64,000 bases of DNA from Aedes albopictus (GCF_035046485.1 NC_085138.1:292312256-292376255); one strand, 5' to 3'; shown: positions 48,560 through 60,605, counted from the first letter of the stretch. Made by a program: numbers and translations. The notes: generated by a model not told the origin, from the sequence alone.

Positions 48560-49055
48560 TTCGGCGAATTTGCGCGGCAGGTTAAGAACTTCCTAGCAAC
48601 TGCGACATTGGTTCGCGATTCAGCCGCTAGGTGGCGCCAATGTCAAAAATGTTCAAACCTTCATATCTCAGAAACCTGATAAGATAGAATGATGCTGTCT
48701 TCGGAAAAATTCTGCAGCAAGCTCAGAACAATCTGATAGTGAAGTTTTTGGTTTGGGCTTTATCCGCTAGGTGGCGCATTGCGTCTGAAAAATTCAAACA
48801 TTCATACTCATTACCCTAGTGAGGTACAAACATGCCGTTTTCAGCAAAGTTGTTCAGCAGGATATGAGCTATCGGGCAATGGCGAATTTGGTTCAAGAAT
48901 CTTCCTCTAGGTGGCGCCAGGGTAAAAAATCTTCAAACTTCTATATTTCAGAATCCTGATAAGATAGAATGATGCCGTCTTCAACAAAGTTCTTCAGCAA
49001 CCTAAAAATTGTCTAATAGTTGAATCTTTGATTCGTGATTTATTCGCTAGATGGC
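48560..49055 (+). repeat. About 139-bp tandem repeat in the left arm
   Basis: The landmark 'gctaggtggcgc' or a close variant recurs near 48628, 48767, 48905 and 49044, 138-139 bp apart, together with 'ctgataagatagaatgatg'. The complementary units occur in the right arm between about 51200 and 52260, so the arms are inverted tandem arrays. Confidence 0.85.
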
Positions 49056-49069
49056 ACCTTGTGTATAAT

Positions 49070-49371
49070 TTTTTTTTAGTTTTTATTAATGTGTATTTTA
49101 CCTTAAGGTGAAACATCAAGAAATCCCATTGCAATTTTTCATACAAACTTTAGAGGCACAAATCTGACGAACAAAGCATCGAACCAAGCCGCACTTGTTT
49201 TTCCTGGCTTTGCTCACTTGCAAAAAGAGGCAGCTTTTGCAAATCGAGAGCATTTGTTTACGAATTTGCAAGATTGGTGCTCTTGAAAACGTGAGTAGGG
49301 TACTAAGTCGGCCATTGTGGCAGCCATGTTTGTATTCTCTGAAGTTTCTCCTTAAATGCTAATTCTACACT
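49070..49371 (-). mobile_element. Retroposed 302-bp segment with 14-bp target duplication
   Basis: ACCTTGTGTATAAT flanks it at 49056-49069 and 49372-49385. A T-run at the left edge is a poly(A) tail on the minus strand, preceded by AATAAAA, so the segment looks like a reverse-transcribed short RNA. Inside it, TTAA at 49103-49106 and 49352-49355 bounds inverted ends GGTGAAACATCA and TGAAGTTTCTCC, so the transcript may have carried or been a TTAA-type MITE. Confidence 0.72.
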
Positions 49372-49385
49372 ACCTTGTGTATAAT

Positions 49386-51150
49386 ATTTATAATGCCTCC
49401 GGGAATTCCTCTATGAACTCCTCCGGGAATTTCTTCGGAATTCCTTCGGGATGTTCTATAGGAATTCCTCCAAGAATTTCTCTAGGAATTTCCAGGAGTA
49501 TCTCCAGGAATATATCCGGAAATTTTGTAAGGAAAACTGTCAATTTTTTTTAAGAAAATCCTCTAGGAATTTCTTCAGGAATCTCTTCAGGAAGTCTTCC
49601 GTGATTTTTTTTCTCACAAAACCCTCGAGGACTTCCTTGCCGAATACCTCCGGGAGTTTATCCTGTAATTCCCCCAGGAATTTCTCCAGGAAATCCTCAA
49701 GGAATTGTTTTGAGATTTTTTCTGGAAATCTTCCAGAAAATCCTCCTGGAATTCTTTCAGGAATTCCTCCTGGGACTCTTTTGAAATTCTTCCGGGAATT
49801 TTTGAAGGAAATCTTCGGGATTTTCTCTGGAAATTCTCTGGGAATTTCACCAAGTATTACTCTGAGAACCCCTCTAGGATTTCCTCCAGGAGTTCCTCAG
49901 GAAATTTCTCTAGGAATTCCGCTGGAAAAGTCTTCAGGGAATCCTCCTTCCTGGGGGATTTTCCGGAGGAAATTCCTGGTAGAATGTCTGTAAGAATCTC
50001 CTGAGGGAATTCCTGGAGAAATCCCCGAAAGAATTCCGGAAATAATCCCCGAAATAACTGAAAAGCCAGAAAAATCCTAAAAATACACCAAGAACAGTCG
50101 TAACCAATTGGCGAAGGAATCAACGGAAGAATTGCTGTTGGGAGTCTTGAAAGAATTCACGGAGAAATTCCTGGAGGAAAACGTAAAGAAATTCCTAGTG
50201 GAATTCCAGGAAAAAATTTGGAATGATTTTCTGAAGAAATTCCTAGTGGATTTTCTGAAAAAATTCCTAGTGGAATTTCTGGAGAAATTCCTGGGAGAAT
50301 TTCCAGAGATATTCCCGGAGGAATTCTCGGAGAATTTCCCGGTGGAAATCCTAGAAAAAATCCCAAAGGAATTCCTGGAGAAATTCCCAGAGGAATTCCT
50401 GGAGAAATTCTCAGAGGGTTTTTTTTAGAGACGAACCAGCCAAGGGCTGAAAGTCTCTTTAATAAAGACAAATCAATCAATCAGAGGGTTTTCTGTAAAA
50501 AAAATGTCACGGAAGACTTCCTGAAGGAAGGTTTCCTGGAAAAATTCCCAGTGGTTTTTTTGAAAAAAAAAAACGGAAGTTTTCCTGATGAAATTCTCAG
50601 AGGAATTTCTGGGGGAATTCCCGGAGGAATTCCTGGAAGAATTTCTGGAGGGTTTCCCGGACAATTTCTTGAAGAAATTTCCGGATCAATTCCAGGCAGA
50701 TTTCCTGAAGAAATTCCCGTAGGAATTTGCGGAGACATTTCCGAAGATATTCCTGGAGGAACTCCTAGAAAAATTCTCGGAGAAATCCTGCTTGGAGAAA
50801 TTCCTGAAAGAATTCCTGAGGAAAATCCCGGAGCAATTCATGGAGAAATTTCCGTAGGAACTCATGAAGATATTCCTGGGAAAATTCTCTGAGGAATTCT
50901 GGAGGAATTCCTGGAGAACTCCTGGAGAAACTCCAAGAAGAATTCCTGTGGAAATTACCGAAGGAATTCCTGATGGAATCTCCGCAGGAGTTCCTGATGT
51001 GGGTCCTAGAGGAAATCCTGGAAAATTTTCCAGAAGAATTCCCGGAGACATTTCCAGAGGAATCCCTAGATAAATTCCCGGAGAAATACATGGAAAAATA
51101 CCCGGAAGAGTTCCTGTAGAAATTCCCGGAGACATTCTCGGAAGAAAAAA
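49386..51150. repeat. Inverted GGAATTCC-type repeat arrays
   Basis: From 49386 to about 50030 the plus strand reads 'aattcctccaggaatttc', and from about 50110 to 51150 it reads the complementary 'gaaattcctggaggaattc'. Units are short, diverged and without a strict period. EcoRI-like GAATTC cores are frequent. Long Lys/Glu/Phe-rich or Gly/Ile/Pro-rich frames on both strands are repeat artefacts. Confidence 0.75.
50423..50480 (+). mobile_element. 58-bp 3' end of a LINE, extremely truncated
   Basis: The 12-bp direct repeat TCAGAGGGTTTT (50411-50422 and 50481-50492) flanks only 58 bp, which contains 'aaccagccaagggctgaaag' and ends in (AATC)n. This looks like a LINE insertion that copied only the very end of its RNA. 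The parent family was not seen elsewhere in the window. Confidence 0.82.
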
Positions 51151-51351
51151 CAAAGCAATATTGTGGGGTGACAAAATTTGTCTGCAGGGGTTCAAAGACG
51201 GTGTGGCGAATAACCTAGCGAATAAATCGCGAAAGTCACAAAGACTCAACTATTAGACAGTATTCAGCTTGCTGACGAACTTTATTGAAGACGGCATCAT
51301 TCTATCTTATCAGGGTTCTAAGATATAGAAGTTTGAAGATTTTTTACTCTG

Positions 51352-51917
51352 CACAGTGGTGCGAGGGCGGTCGAAACATAAAAAATGAAAATGCTTTTCA
51401 CGTAGATATAATATTTTTGTCAGATTCCTAAATATTTCAAACTGTAGAAATCCCAAATTTCAGATCGATTCATTGAAATTTGAATTTTTGACAGCCTTCT
51501 GAACGGACTGTGGTTTATGGCCTTCATACAAAATCTACAATGTTTATTCACAGCTATGCCAGTGTCCCGTGCTTTAATAAACGCATGAACTATAATAGTT
51601 GCTTTGAAGGCTTTGTTCGTAGATATGTGAAGATCATCTGTATGGCATTTAAGTTGTGAAAAAGCTGCCCAAAAATGAGTTATCCTTCGATATTCTTGAA
51701 AATTACCCATTTCTGAGTCAAAATTGATCTAAGGCTATAGTAGGACGTGCGCGCCCGCGATGTGGTTGTGCGATTTTGTAAGCCTAAGACCAGTGCTTTC
51801 GATTGGTGTATGATTTATTTTGCGAAAACTTGCGATAGATTTCATGATTTTCATATGTTTTTGAGAGTTTTGGGTAAGAGGTTTTGGCTGGCTTTTGTTC
51901 AGCAACGCACCACGGTG
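51352..51917. mobile_element. 566-bp TIR element in the right foldback arm
   Basis: It interrupts sequence that is continuous in the left arm. The ends are CACAGTGGTGCG and, reversed, CACCGTGGTGCG. CTCTG (51347-51351) and CCCTG (51918-51922) may be a 5-bp target duplication with one change. No transposase is visible, and the superfamily is uncertain. Confidence 0.75.
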
Positions 51918-52510
51918 CCCTGGCGCCACCTATTGGACGATTCTCGAACCAAAGACGCCATTGCCAGATAGTTCATAGCTTGCTGAACAACTTTGCTAAA
52001 AATGGCATGCTTGTACCTCAGTAGGGTATCGAGATATACGTGTTTGAATTTTTCAGGCACAATGCGCCACCTAGCGGATAAATCCCAAACCAAAGACTTT
52101 ACTATCAGATAGTTCTTAGCTTGTTGAAGAATTTTGCCGAAGAAAGCATCATTCTATCTTATCAGGTTTCTGAGATATGAAGGTTAGAACATGTTTGACA
52201 CTGGCGCCGCCTAGCGGCTGAATCGCGAACCAATGTCTCCGTTGCCAGTTAGTTCTTAACTTGATGAACAAATTCGCCGAAGACACTAGACTTCTACCTC
52301 ATCGGGATCTTGAGATATACGCTGCGCAAAGTATGTGGCCAATTTTGGTACTATGTGGACCAGGCATCCATGTCCCCGGTATCATAAACTAGAAGAGTTT
52401 TTCGGGAAGTTGTGAAAATTTCATCGAAATTCCGCCTAAAACAATAAAGTTATGACCATTTTTGTGCTTTTCCGAAGGTGGAAAATGTACGTTGGCTGGA
52501 TGAAGGTTAA

Positions 52511-54300
52511 GGATGTTTCAAGGACTTTCCGAATAATCCCAGGAGGTTTTAGGAGGCTTCACAGGGTTTCGTGTGAGTTTCAAAGGCGTTTCAATGTGTT
52601 TCAGGGGGTACATCCCTTGAAAATGTTCAAAACAAAGGACCTTGCAATTATCTGGTCAAAATACTACACAGTTTCATTTTTTGAGTTATACAGTTATACA
52701 CGAACCACGGAGTGAATTAAATTTATTTCAGTTTTCAAAACTATGGTCATTCCGGCTGATTTATGAGCTGTCCCAAACTTTTTTTTCCAAACATAAGAAA
52801 ATTACTAACTTTCAATAGGTGGTTGATTGAGTTCAAAATGTGGGGTTCGCTTGAGTGAGAAAGTGTTCTGCTGATAATGAATTACTGGTGGTATCCCTTC
52901 AGGAACTTCTTCAGGGATTTCACAGAAAATCTTTCCGTAACTGAGAGATTTCTTTAAAAGCTGCTAGATTCCCCCAGAAATGAATTCGTTCTCCGATTCC
53001 TCCTGGAATTTGTTCAGAGATTTCTCTTTTAGGATTTCCTTCTATGGAATTCCTTAACCCAGCATTTTTTCCTAGAATTTCTTCATCATTCCTCCCGTGA
53101 ATTCCCCAAAAATTCATTCGAGGATTCCTCTAGGAACTCTTCAGGCTTTTCTTCTGAGAATTTTCTAACAAAGTTGCTTCAATAATTCCCGGGAGAAATT
53201 TTTGGAGGATTCCCAGAAAAGTTGAAGAGTTCTCAGAGGAATCCTAGGAGGAGTTCCTGATAGAATCATGGAAGAAGTTACTGGAGGAATTGCGGAAGAA
53301 GATTCCGTTGGAATCCCGGAAGGAGCTTCCGGAAAAATCCCAGAAGAAGTTCCTGTAAGAATCTCGGGAAGAGGTTCTTGGAGAAATAGTAGAAAAAGGT
53401 TGGAGCTTCAGATACTTTCACGAGTGATTCAGGGGTATTTTTAGGGTTTCTAGGAGGTTTCGCAGACGTTCAAACGAGCTTCAGCAGGAGAGAGGCAGGC
53501 CAAGTTCCAGTGGGAACGTACAGAAGAAGAAGAAGATGTGGTTTCGGAGAGGTTCCCGAGAGACTCAGGCAGCTCCCAGGCTTTCAGATGAGCTTCAGAA
53601 GGGGTTTCACGGGTCTTCAGATAGACTTAAAAGGCGATTAAAATCGTATCAGGCAGCGTCTATTTATTACGAAACGCTAAAATCGGCATTTTTGACCCCC
53701 TCTCCCTCTCCGTAACGCATTATTGTAAGAAAATCCTATAGTTTTTGTATGGGCCGTATCGCTCGGTTGTACTACACAATACCCCCCCCCCCCCCCACCA
53801 CTCACCAACCAACTCCTGGATCGTTACGTAATTTGTGGACGGCGTTTCAGAGAGTTTCAGATTGGTTCACTGGAAGCTTAGGGAGCTTCCAGGCTACCAA
53901 GTGAGTTTCAGAAGAGGTTGATGATAATTCAGAGGCGTTTCATGTCGTTTCATAGGTGTTCTTGGGGGTTTAGGGTGCTTCGAGCTTTTCATGTGAGCTT
54001 CAGTATGGGTCTCATGTGGTCTTCAAAGGTATTTCAAAGCGTTTCAGGGCGTTGTACGAGGTTCCGGGGGGCTTAGGGAGCCTTCAGGTTTATAGGTGAG
54101 CTTAGGAAGAGGTTTCAGAAGCTTTTAAAAAGTATTTTAAGGTTTTTCAGAGAGTTTTAGGAAGTTCAAAAAGAGTTTCTTAGGGATTTAGGGAGGTTCC
54201 AGGCTGTCAAAAGAGCTTCAGAACAGGTTGCAGGAGTGATTACAGACGTTTCAAGGCGTTTAAAGGCATTTCAGGGAGTTTCAGAGGGGTTTCCAGAAGA
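52511..54300. repeat. Degenerate 'tttcagggg' and GGAATTCC repeats
   Basis: Positions 52511-52620 continue the 'tttcagggggt' repeat broken by the TTAA element. Positions 52620-52880 are unique. Positions 52880-53400 are GGAATTCC-type, and 53400-54300 returns to units like 'gcttccaggctttcaggtgagcttcag'. A Harbinger-type MITE lies at 53652-53846. No gene is seen. Confidence 0.55.
53652..53846. mobile_element. Harbinger-type MITE, second copy, 195 bp
   Basis: The ends and interior match the element at 45715: GGCAGCGTCTATTTATTACG on the left, and TTACGTAATTTGTGGACGGC close to the right end. TCA on both sides (53649-53651 and 53847-53849) is the 3-bp target. An unusual 14-C run lies inside near 53783. 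Confidence 0.75.
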
Positions 54301-55270
54301 TGTGAGTGAAGGCAACACCATAGAACGGTCTACATTTGATTGACGGCAAATAAATAAAATAAATAAATAGAGACAATTTTCATCAGTTGTAGAATCGATT
54401 ACTTCAAGGAAGTTCATTAAGACAACGAATTCTCTACTCGACAGCACATTGTTGCATGATGCTATGTAAGTATGAGTTTCACTCATCGGATGTATATCCG
54501 ATGGCTTATACTCCAGGAGTTCTCGGATACTCTTAGACAGGCAATGAACTCATAATTCGATAAAATATAAATGTATGAGCCTTCGTGAGTTTTAAATCTT
54601 GTTCATAATACAGTGGGAGATAAGAAATTATGCATATAGATCCGATGACTTATATGTTCATGAATGTTTTAAGTAGTCTCAATCCCGTTCTTTTATTTCT
54701 CACTACCAAAATCATGTTCTGATACTGATATTTCCAGGTTTCAAACAGTTGCTGTCGTATGATATTGAAATAATTTGATTATCATGTAACATTCCAAACG
54801 AATCTATTATCAATTCACGCCTTAACATCCAAGAAAAGCATTCTAAAACAAATAAGGCTTCTCTCGTCGAAATTACCCACTTTCACCGAAACATAAAACG
54901 TTTCCTTTCATTTACACCGATCGTTTATCGTTCGCCTGTTTTTTTTTTCATTCCCATCAGAGTTACGGATGGCAACGAAGGTATTCAATCTAGCTGGTAT
55001 TTCATTATATACGTCGGCCACTCAGAAAATGTGCAATGGCTTCCGGTTGCCACCCGCGAATCCATTTTATTGGTCACGTAAACACGCAGCCGGCGATGTC
55101 TTTGCCCTTTTCCCGAAAAACCGCTGTCATCACACACTGAGGGAGGGAATGTGGTCCAAAATAGGAAATTCACTTTCTCCAACTCTTTGTAGAAGTTTGT
55201 GAAACATAAACTGGAATTTCGAAACAGAAATTGTACGTCCTTATCTCTTGGCAGATCGACTGAGAAGTTT
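54301..55270. other. Unique sequence, no recognised gene
   Basis: About 1 kb of AT-rich then more balanced sequence. A 77-codon frame from 54969 has no known domain. A small (AAATA)n stretch lies at 54350. A 12-bp word GTACGTCCTTAT at 55230-55241 recurs at 55466. Confidence 0.3.
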
Positions 55271-55467
55271 ACTGTAGGAATTAAAAGGCTACGCAGTCTT
55301 CAAAACGGAAAACGAATCTTATTGTTTGCCCGACGTTTCGACACTGGGGTTTTGTGTCACCCCCCTGAAGATGACACAAAACCCCAGTGTCGAAACGTCG
55401 GGCAAACAATAAGATTCGTTTTCCGTTTTGAAGACTGCGTAGTGCGTAGCCGTTTAATTCCTACAGT
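55271..55467. repeat. Long hairpin with arms of about 90 bp and a 12-base loop
   Basis: The left arm (55271-55359) and right arm (55372-55467) are essentially perfect complements around the loop CCCCCCTGAAGA. The right arm has a 7-bp extra repeat (TGCGTAG). GTACGTCCTTAT occurs 30 bp before the left arm and again at the end of the right arm. A stem like this is unstable in the genome unless young or selected, and if transcribed would yield long double-stranded RNA. Confidence 0.93.
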
Positions 55468-55499
55468 ACGTCCTTATTGATGCATGAATAAGGACGTAC
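55466..55499. repeat. 34-bp palindrome abutting the hairpin
   Basis: GTACGTCCTTATT and AATAAGGACGTAC face each other across TGATGCATG, itself partly palindromic. It overlaps the end of the large hairpin by two bases. Confidence 0.85.
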
Positions 55500-56362
55500 A
55501 ATTTGAAGGCAGTTTTCTCAAGAATTACGGTAATGGCAATGATTTGGTGAAAGATGCGATATTGGACGAGCTGTCAGGCAGTCGTGCAGTCAAATAAGTT
55601 TTCATTCTTTTTTTAAATGATTTCAAGCATCAAAGTGAAGGCTTTAAAATCTAAGAAAACAGTCTTAAACAAACTTTAAGAACTCATATAATATGATCAC
55701 TAAACGCTAACAAAGTTTGGCCACCCACTTGGGCGGAGCCGTCCCATAGTGCACCGGTCCAAGATTAAGAAGTGCTCCTGACAACACGTTACCGGTTCCT
55801 TTCGATTTGGCCGTCGTCGTCGTTGATTGCAAGATGGATTCCTGAAAGCCGCCACCGCCAAAAACGTGCGGGCAGCTCTAACATAAACATGCTTCTCCAA
55901 AGTGGCAAACGACGAATTGTTCGGAAACGACGACGACGGTAACGGCAGGGAATCTATTGTCGTCGTCGTTTATTTAGCTTTCACTTTGAATGTCGGCGTG
56001 CCTGAAATGCCACAATGACAGGTTTGCTCAATCTGACATGGATATCCATACCGAGCTATCCTGTCCTGTCCGATTGAACGAAGGTGACACGAAATTGAGG
56101 TTTGGCTTCCGTCGAAGAAAGCAACCTTGCCGGCACCGTTGAATGGATTTTGGGGCGCAATGATGAGGGTTCTGATGACGGTGATGGAATAACACTCGCG
56201 CGTTGAAACCGGACGCTGAAATTTATGGCCGGATTGTTGAGGAAAAATTGAAGAAAGCATGGGTCATCAGTCATCACTCACCACTCACCACCGGACCGTT
56301 GCGATGAGAGAAATGTACACAATTTATAATATACCTACAATATGGAAAGCGTTTTATATTTG
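55500..56362. other. No recognised gene
   Basis: About 860 bp with GC-rich, low-repeat sequence at 55700-56250, including (GTC)n-like runs near 55810 and 55950. Frames on both strands are under 100 codons and lack known domains. It could be host noncoding sequence. Confidence 0.3.
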
Positions 56363-57878
56363 TCCTTGCCATTAGCTTACATTTCTGACAGTTCATCGTA
56401 CAAATTTGTTCCTGGGAAATTTTCACCTCATTTCCCTGGAAAACTTATCCCTGAACACGTGTTGCTAACAAGTCCGACATGTCGTACAGAAATGGATGTG
56501 TTGATGATGATGGTGTTTTATTATGATTTCTTGAAAAGGAGGTTCTTCATAATTGTAATAAATACACGTATTAAGCTGTGCACGAAATTGAAAATGTAAA
56601 GTTTGGAAATTATGACCGCTTTTTTTGGTTAAAGAAGGTTGCCAATGCTACCTGAAAGTCGAGTCCTTTGAATAAACATTGGCATAGCTAGGCGACTAGC
56701 AGTTTTGAGGAATTTTACCAGACATTTATTCGGGGATTTGTCCTGAGATATCTTTAATGGTTCCTCCGGTGATTGTTCCAATGCTTTTTTCAGGTTTCCT
56801 TCAGGAACTTCTCCAAAGATTCATTCATTTATTATGTTAACATCAAATTCATGATAATACTGAATCAACAATTTGCCGCCATAATACTCGATTTGCAGCT
56901 GCAGCTCTCCAACCTCGGTCACGCCCAACACTCGCCAGATCACGCTCCTCCAGGTCCGCCCATAGTGCTCTCTGCGCTCCACGCTTTCTTGTACCAACCG
57001 GATGGTTAGCAAACACCAACTTTGCAGGGTTGTTGTCCGGCATTCTTGCAACATGCCCTGTCCATCGTATCCTTCCGGCTTTGGCCACTTTCTGGATGCT
57101 GGGTTCGCCGTAAAGTGCAGTCCTTGCCATTAGCTTACATTTCTGACAGTTCATCGTACAAATTTGTTCCTGGGAAATTTTCACCTCATTTCCCTGGAAA
57201 ACTTATCCCTGAACACGTGTTGCTAACAAGTCCGACATGTCGTACAGAAATGGATGTGTTGATGATGATGGTGTTTTATTATGATTTCTTGAAAAGGAGG
57301 TTCTTCATAATTGTAATAAATACACGTATTAAGCTGTGCACGAAATTGAAAATGTAAAGTTTGGAAATTATGACCGCTTTTTTTGGTTAAAGAAGGTTGC
57401 CAATGCTACCTGAAAGTCGAGTCCTTTGAATAAACATTGGCATAGCTAGGCGACTAGCAGTTTTGAGGAATTTTACCAGACATTTATTCGGGGATTTGTC
57501 CTGAGATATCTTTAATGGTTCCTCCGGTGATTGTTCCAATGCTTTTTTCAGGTTTCCTTCAGGAACTTCTCCAAAGATTCATTCATTTATTATGTTAACA
57601 TCAAATTCATGATAATACTGAATCAACAATTTGCCGCCATAATACTCGATTTGCAGCTGCAGCTCTCCAACCTCGGTCACGCCCAACACTCGCCAGATCA
57701 CGCTCCTCCAGGTCCGCCCATAGTGCTCTCTGCGCTCCACGCTTTCTTGTACCAACCGGATGGTTAGCAAACACCAACTTTGCAGGGTTGTTGTCCGGCA
57801 TTCTTGCAACATGCCCTGTCCATCGTATCCTTCCGGCTTTGGCCACTTTCTGGATGCTGGGTTCGCCGTAAAGTGCAG
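56363..57878. repeat. 758-bp direct tandem duplication
   Basis: Positions 56363-57120 and 57121-57878 read the same wherever compared, including unique flank (56363-56820) and the 3' part of RTE copy 3. In the second unit the LINE continues past the breakpoint ('gtgcagcgagctcgtgg'), showing which unit is joined to the rest. The lack of differences means it is either very recent or an assembly error. Confidence 0.9.
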
Positions 57879-58390
57879 CGAGCTCGTGGTTCATCCTTCT
57901 CCGCCACACACCGTTCTCCTGCGAAAGTATCCCCGTCTATCGTAACATTGCTGCCAAGGCTTGTCCTGTCTCGCTCAGTCCCACTTACCAGCATGTACTT
58001 TGTCTTAGCCGCATTCACCACCAGTCCGACCTTTGCTGCTTCGCGTTTCAGGCGGGTGTACAGTTCTGCCACCGTTCCAAATGTTCTAGCAATAATATCC
58101 ATGTCATCCGCAAAACAAACAAATTGGCTGGATTTCGTGAATATCGTACCCCGGCTGTTGAGCCCGGCTCGTCGCATAACACCTTCCAGGACGATGTTGA
58201 ATAGTAGGCAGGATAATCCATCACCTTGTCGTAGTCCCCGTCGAGATTCGAATGAACAGGATAGTTCACCCGAAATCCTTACGATGTTCTGCACACCGTC
58301 CATCGTTGCTCTTATCAGTCTAGTCAGCTTCCCGGGAAAGCTGTTCTCGTCCATAATTTTCCATAGCTCTGTGCGGTCGATACTGTCGTA
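57764..58390 (-). pseudogene. RTE copy 3 RT, palm and C-terminus with a deletion
   Basis: It reads from YDSIDRTELWK through GLRQGDGLSCLLFN and FADDMDI to GDTF, then jumps near 57920 into the C-terminal region in a shifted frame. The upstream part of motif A lies across the TIR element at 61070. The catalytic Asp pair is intact but the thumb is gone. Confidence 0.85.
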
Positions 58391-59886
58391 TCCCAAGTAA
58401 AACCGAAAACATAATCATTTTGTCCTATAACAGTTGTTTCAAAGTTTTTCAAAACAAATGTTGTCTTGTTTAAGTCATATTCATGATTCCAAAAACTAGT
58501 CTTCAATGATCTTTTATTAAAAAGTCGTATTTGAGTAAATATTTTGTCTTTTCAAACAAATCTGACATGTTGATATCAATTTTGTTGGATGCGTTCTAAT
58601 AACGTTTATTTTGCCACAATATGACAAACCTGATTAAGTTTTATATTTGCCTTAATATGTTCATCAAACACATTCTCGGTATGGACTTTCGGTTCATCAG
58701 ATTTGTACTCATGAAAATTCGAGCTGTGGCTTCGTCATATCTTAACGTTTCGCTAATAAATGCAAATACATTTCAACACTCCAATTCATTGGGTTTTACA
58801 TTACAACATATTTCCTGTATTGCACGCGAACTTTCAATAGCGAACTTTCAATAGATTCTTCTCTATACTACTGCCGTCCAACTTACCCGATTATTGTAAT
58901 AAATACATAAACTATCACAATATTTTGCAGCTCACATTTATATTTTACGACATAAAATGGCTTGAGTCTTCCTAAAATAGTTTCTTTAAAGACCACTTCA
59001 GACCACTTACGTCAACTCGTAGCACTATCAGGAGGATTTGTTTTGCTATTTATAATAATGATATAAGTTTGCTTCTATTTAATGGGGTCAATAGTGACGT
59101 AGATCGCAAAGGAAACTTCCTTGAATTTCTTCATGCCTACCACACGATAAACAAATGAAAGCCCCTCTACAGCTCAACAGACTCAATATGTTTGATAAGT
59201 CGTATTAGAGTAATATTTTCAGTCTTACTTTCAATACTTGTTTTGGTTAAGTTCTGTCGAAACATAATATGTTTCATTTGTTCTTATGAAGTCATATTCA
59301 GGGTTTCTGCAGTATGTATGCAAACATGTGTAACATGATGACATGTTCAGTATGTTTCATAAGTCATATATGAGTACCATTTTCAGTCTGTCTTTCAATA
59401 CTTGTTGTCGATGAAGTTTTTGTTAAACATAATATGTTTTGTTTGTTTACGTTAAGTCATATTCATGTTTTTTCAATAAGTACACAAACATATGTAACAT
59501 AAACTAAAGTCATTATTTTTAACTAGGCTATGTTACACTACCGATCATAAAAATGTCGATATGATGTTCAATATGTAATAAATTAAGAATAAAAACTATA
59601 CTTTTACCGTGCCAATGCTCTACAATTTTGATTGTATTAATTAGTAAAACTTCAATTGGCTCGACGGCATACATCAATTTTATCATCCTGGAAAAACTAG
59701 TAGTGTACCATTTGTCTAGATGGAAATTCTTATCGACTTTCAACGCATTTTTTTTTATGAAAAATTACCCATTTTACGAACCGACAACAATGTTGATAAT
59801 GATATTGATTTTCACGAGGTAGTGACACTACCTCCTGTCAAATTTTCGTTTATAAAATCAGCCCAAAAATGTGATATATATTTTCT

Positions 59887-60015
59887 TCTTCTTCTGACGT
59901 TGTCAACACTGGACCAAAGCCTGCTTCTCAGCTTAGTGTTAGTCTACGAGCACTTCCACAGTTATTAATTTAGAGCTTCCTCTGCCAATGTCAATTTTGC
60001 ATGTGTATGTCAAAT
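59887..60015 (-). mobile_element. SINE 3' fragment inside the TIR element
   Basis: It matches the body of the Feilai-type SINEs ('aaagcctgcttctcagc', 'gagcacttccacagttatt', 'gagcttcctctgccaatg') but stops before the tRNA-like head, so it is 5'-truncated. Confidence 0.85.
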
Positions 60016-60605
60016 TGTTATGGCTATATGTATGACATTGTAAAAAGAATATTCTCAATTTACATTTACAAATTTTCCAGATTGGTAAGCATTAAGCTAA
60101 TTTCTAATCATATCTCGAATCATTTAGCATGCCGTGTCCAAGTATGCCATTTATTTTTTCATTAATACTTTTAATATTTATAAAATATCCAGTCAAATAT
60201 CCCATTTTTATCCATGATGTATGATTTTTTTTTTTGCAGGAATTAGAAATAATATTTAGAACAACAAAACACTTTAGGTTATACATGCTCAAGTAATCCT
60301 TCAAAAATACGTGTTTATAAGGCGCACCAAATTCATCGAAGCACAAATGCCTATTTCACCAGAAAAATTGACTCGCACCACAATTTCTGGTCATGGAAAG
60401 CCAATTTTAAGTTGGAATAGTTTAGCTGAAATAATATCGCAAGCCATATTTTGCACTTGAATAGTTTTTTTTTTTGACATTTTGAAACATAGTTGAATAC
60501 GGTTATGCGACAAACATTGATTACGCTTTAGAAAAGAAACTGAATTTTCATCCTCAATTAGAAAAAGAAGACGTGTAGTTTGTTTATTGAAAGTTGTCAG
60601 AATTA

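Larger units (their letters stand above)
48313..52506. mobile_element. 4.2-kb TTAA-flanked foldback element with long inverted arms
   Basis: TTAA lies at 48309-48312 and 52507-52510. The ends read CCTTCATCCAGCCAACGTAC and its complement. The left arm (48313 to about 49060) is complementary to the right arm (about 51190-52506, lengthened by an insertion), giving about 745 bp of paired sequence. Each arm is built largely of a repeat of about 139 bp. The centre consists of GGAATTCC-type repeats in opposite orientations on each side of about 50070. Ends starting CC at a TTAA target fit a piggyBac-type origin. No transposase is visible. Nested inside are a retroposed segment (49070-49371), a 58-bp LINE end (50423-50480) and a TIR element (51352-51917). 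Confidence 0.87.

Noticed and set aside
49451..51249. Glu/Lys/Phe-rich or Gly/Ile/Pro-rich ORFs
   Set aside because: They follow the degenerate GGAATTCC repeats on both strands and have no domain.
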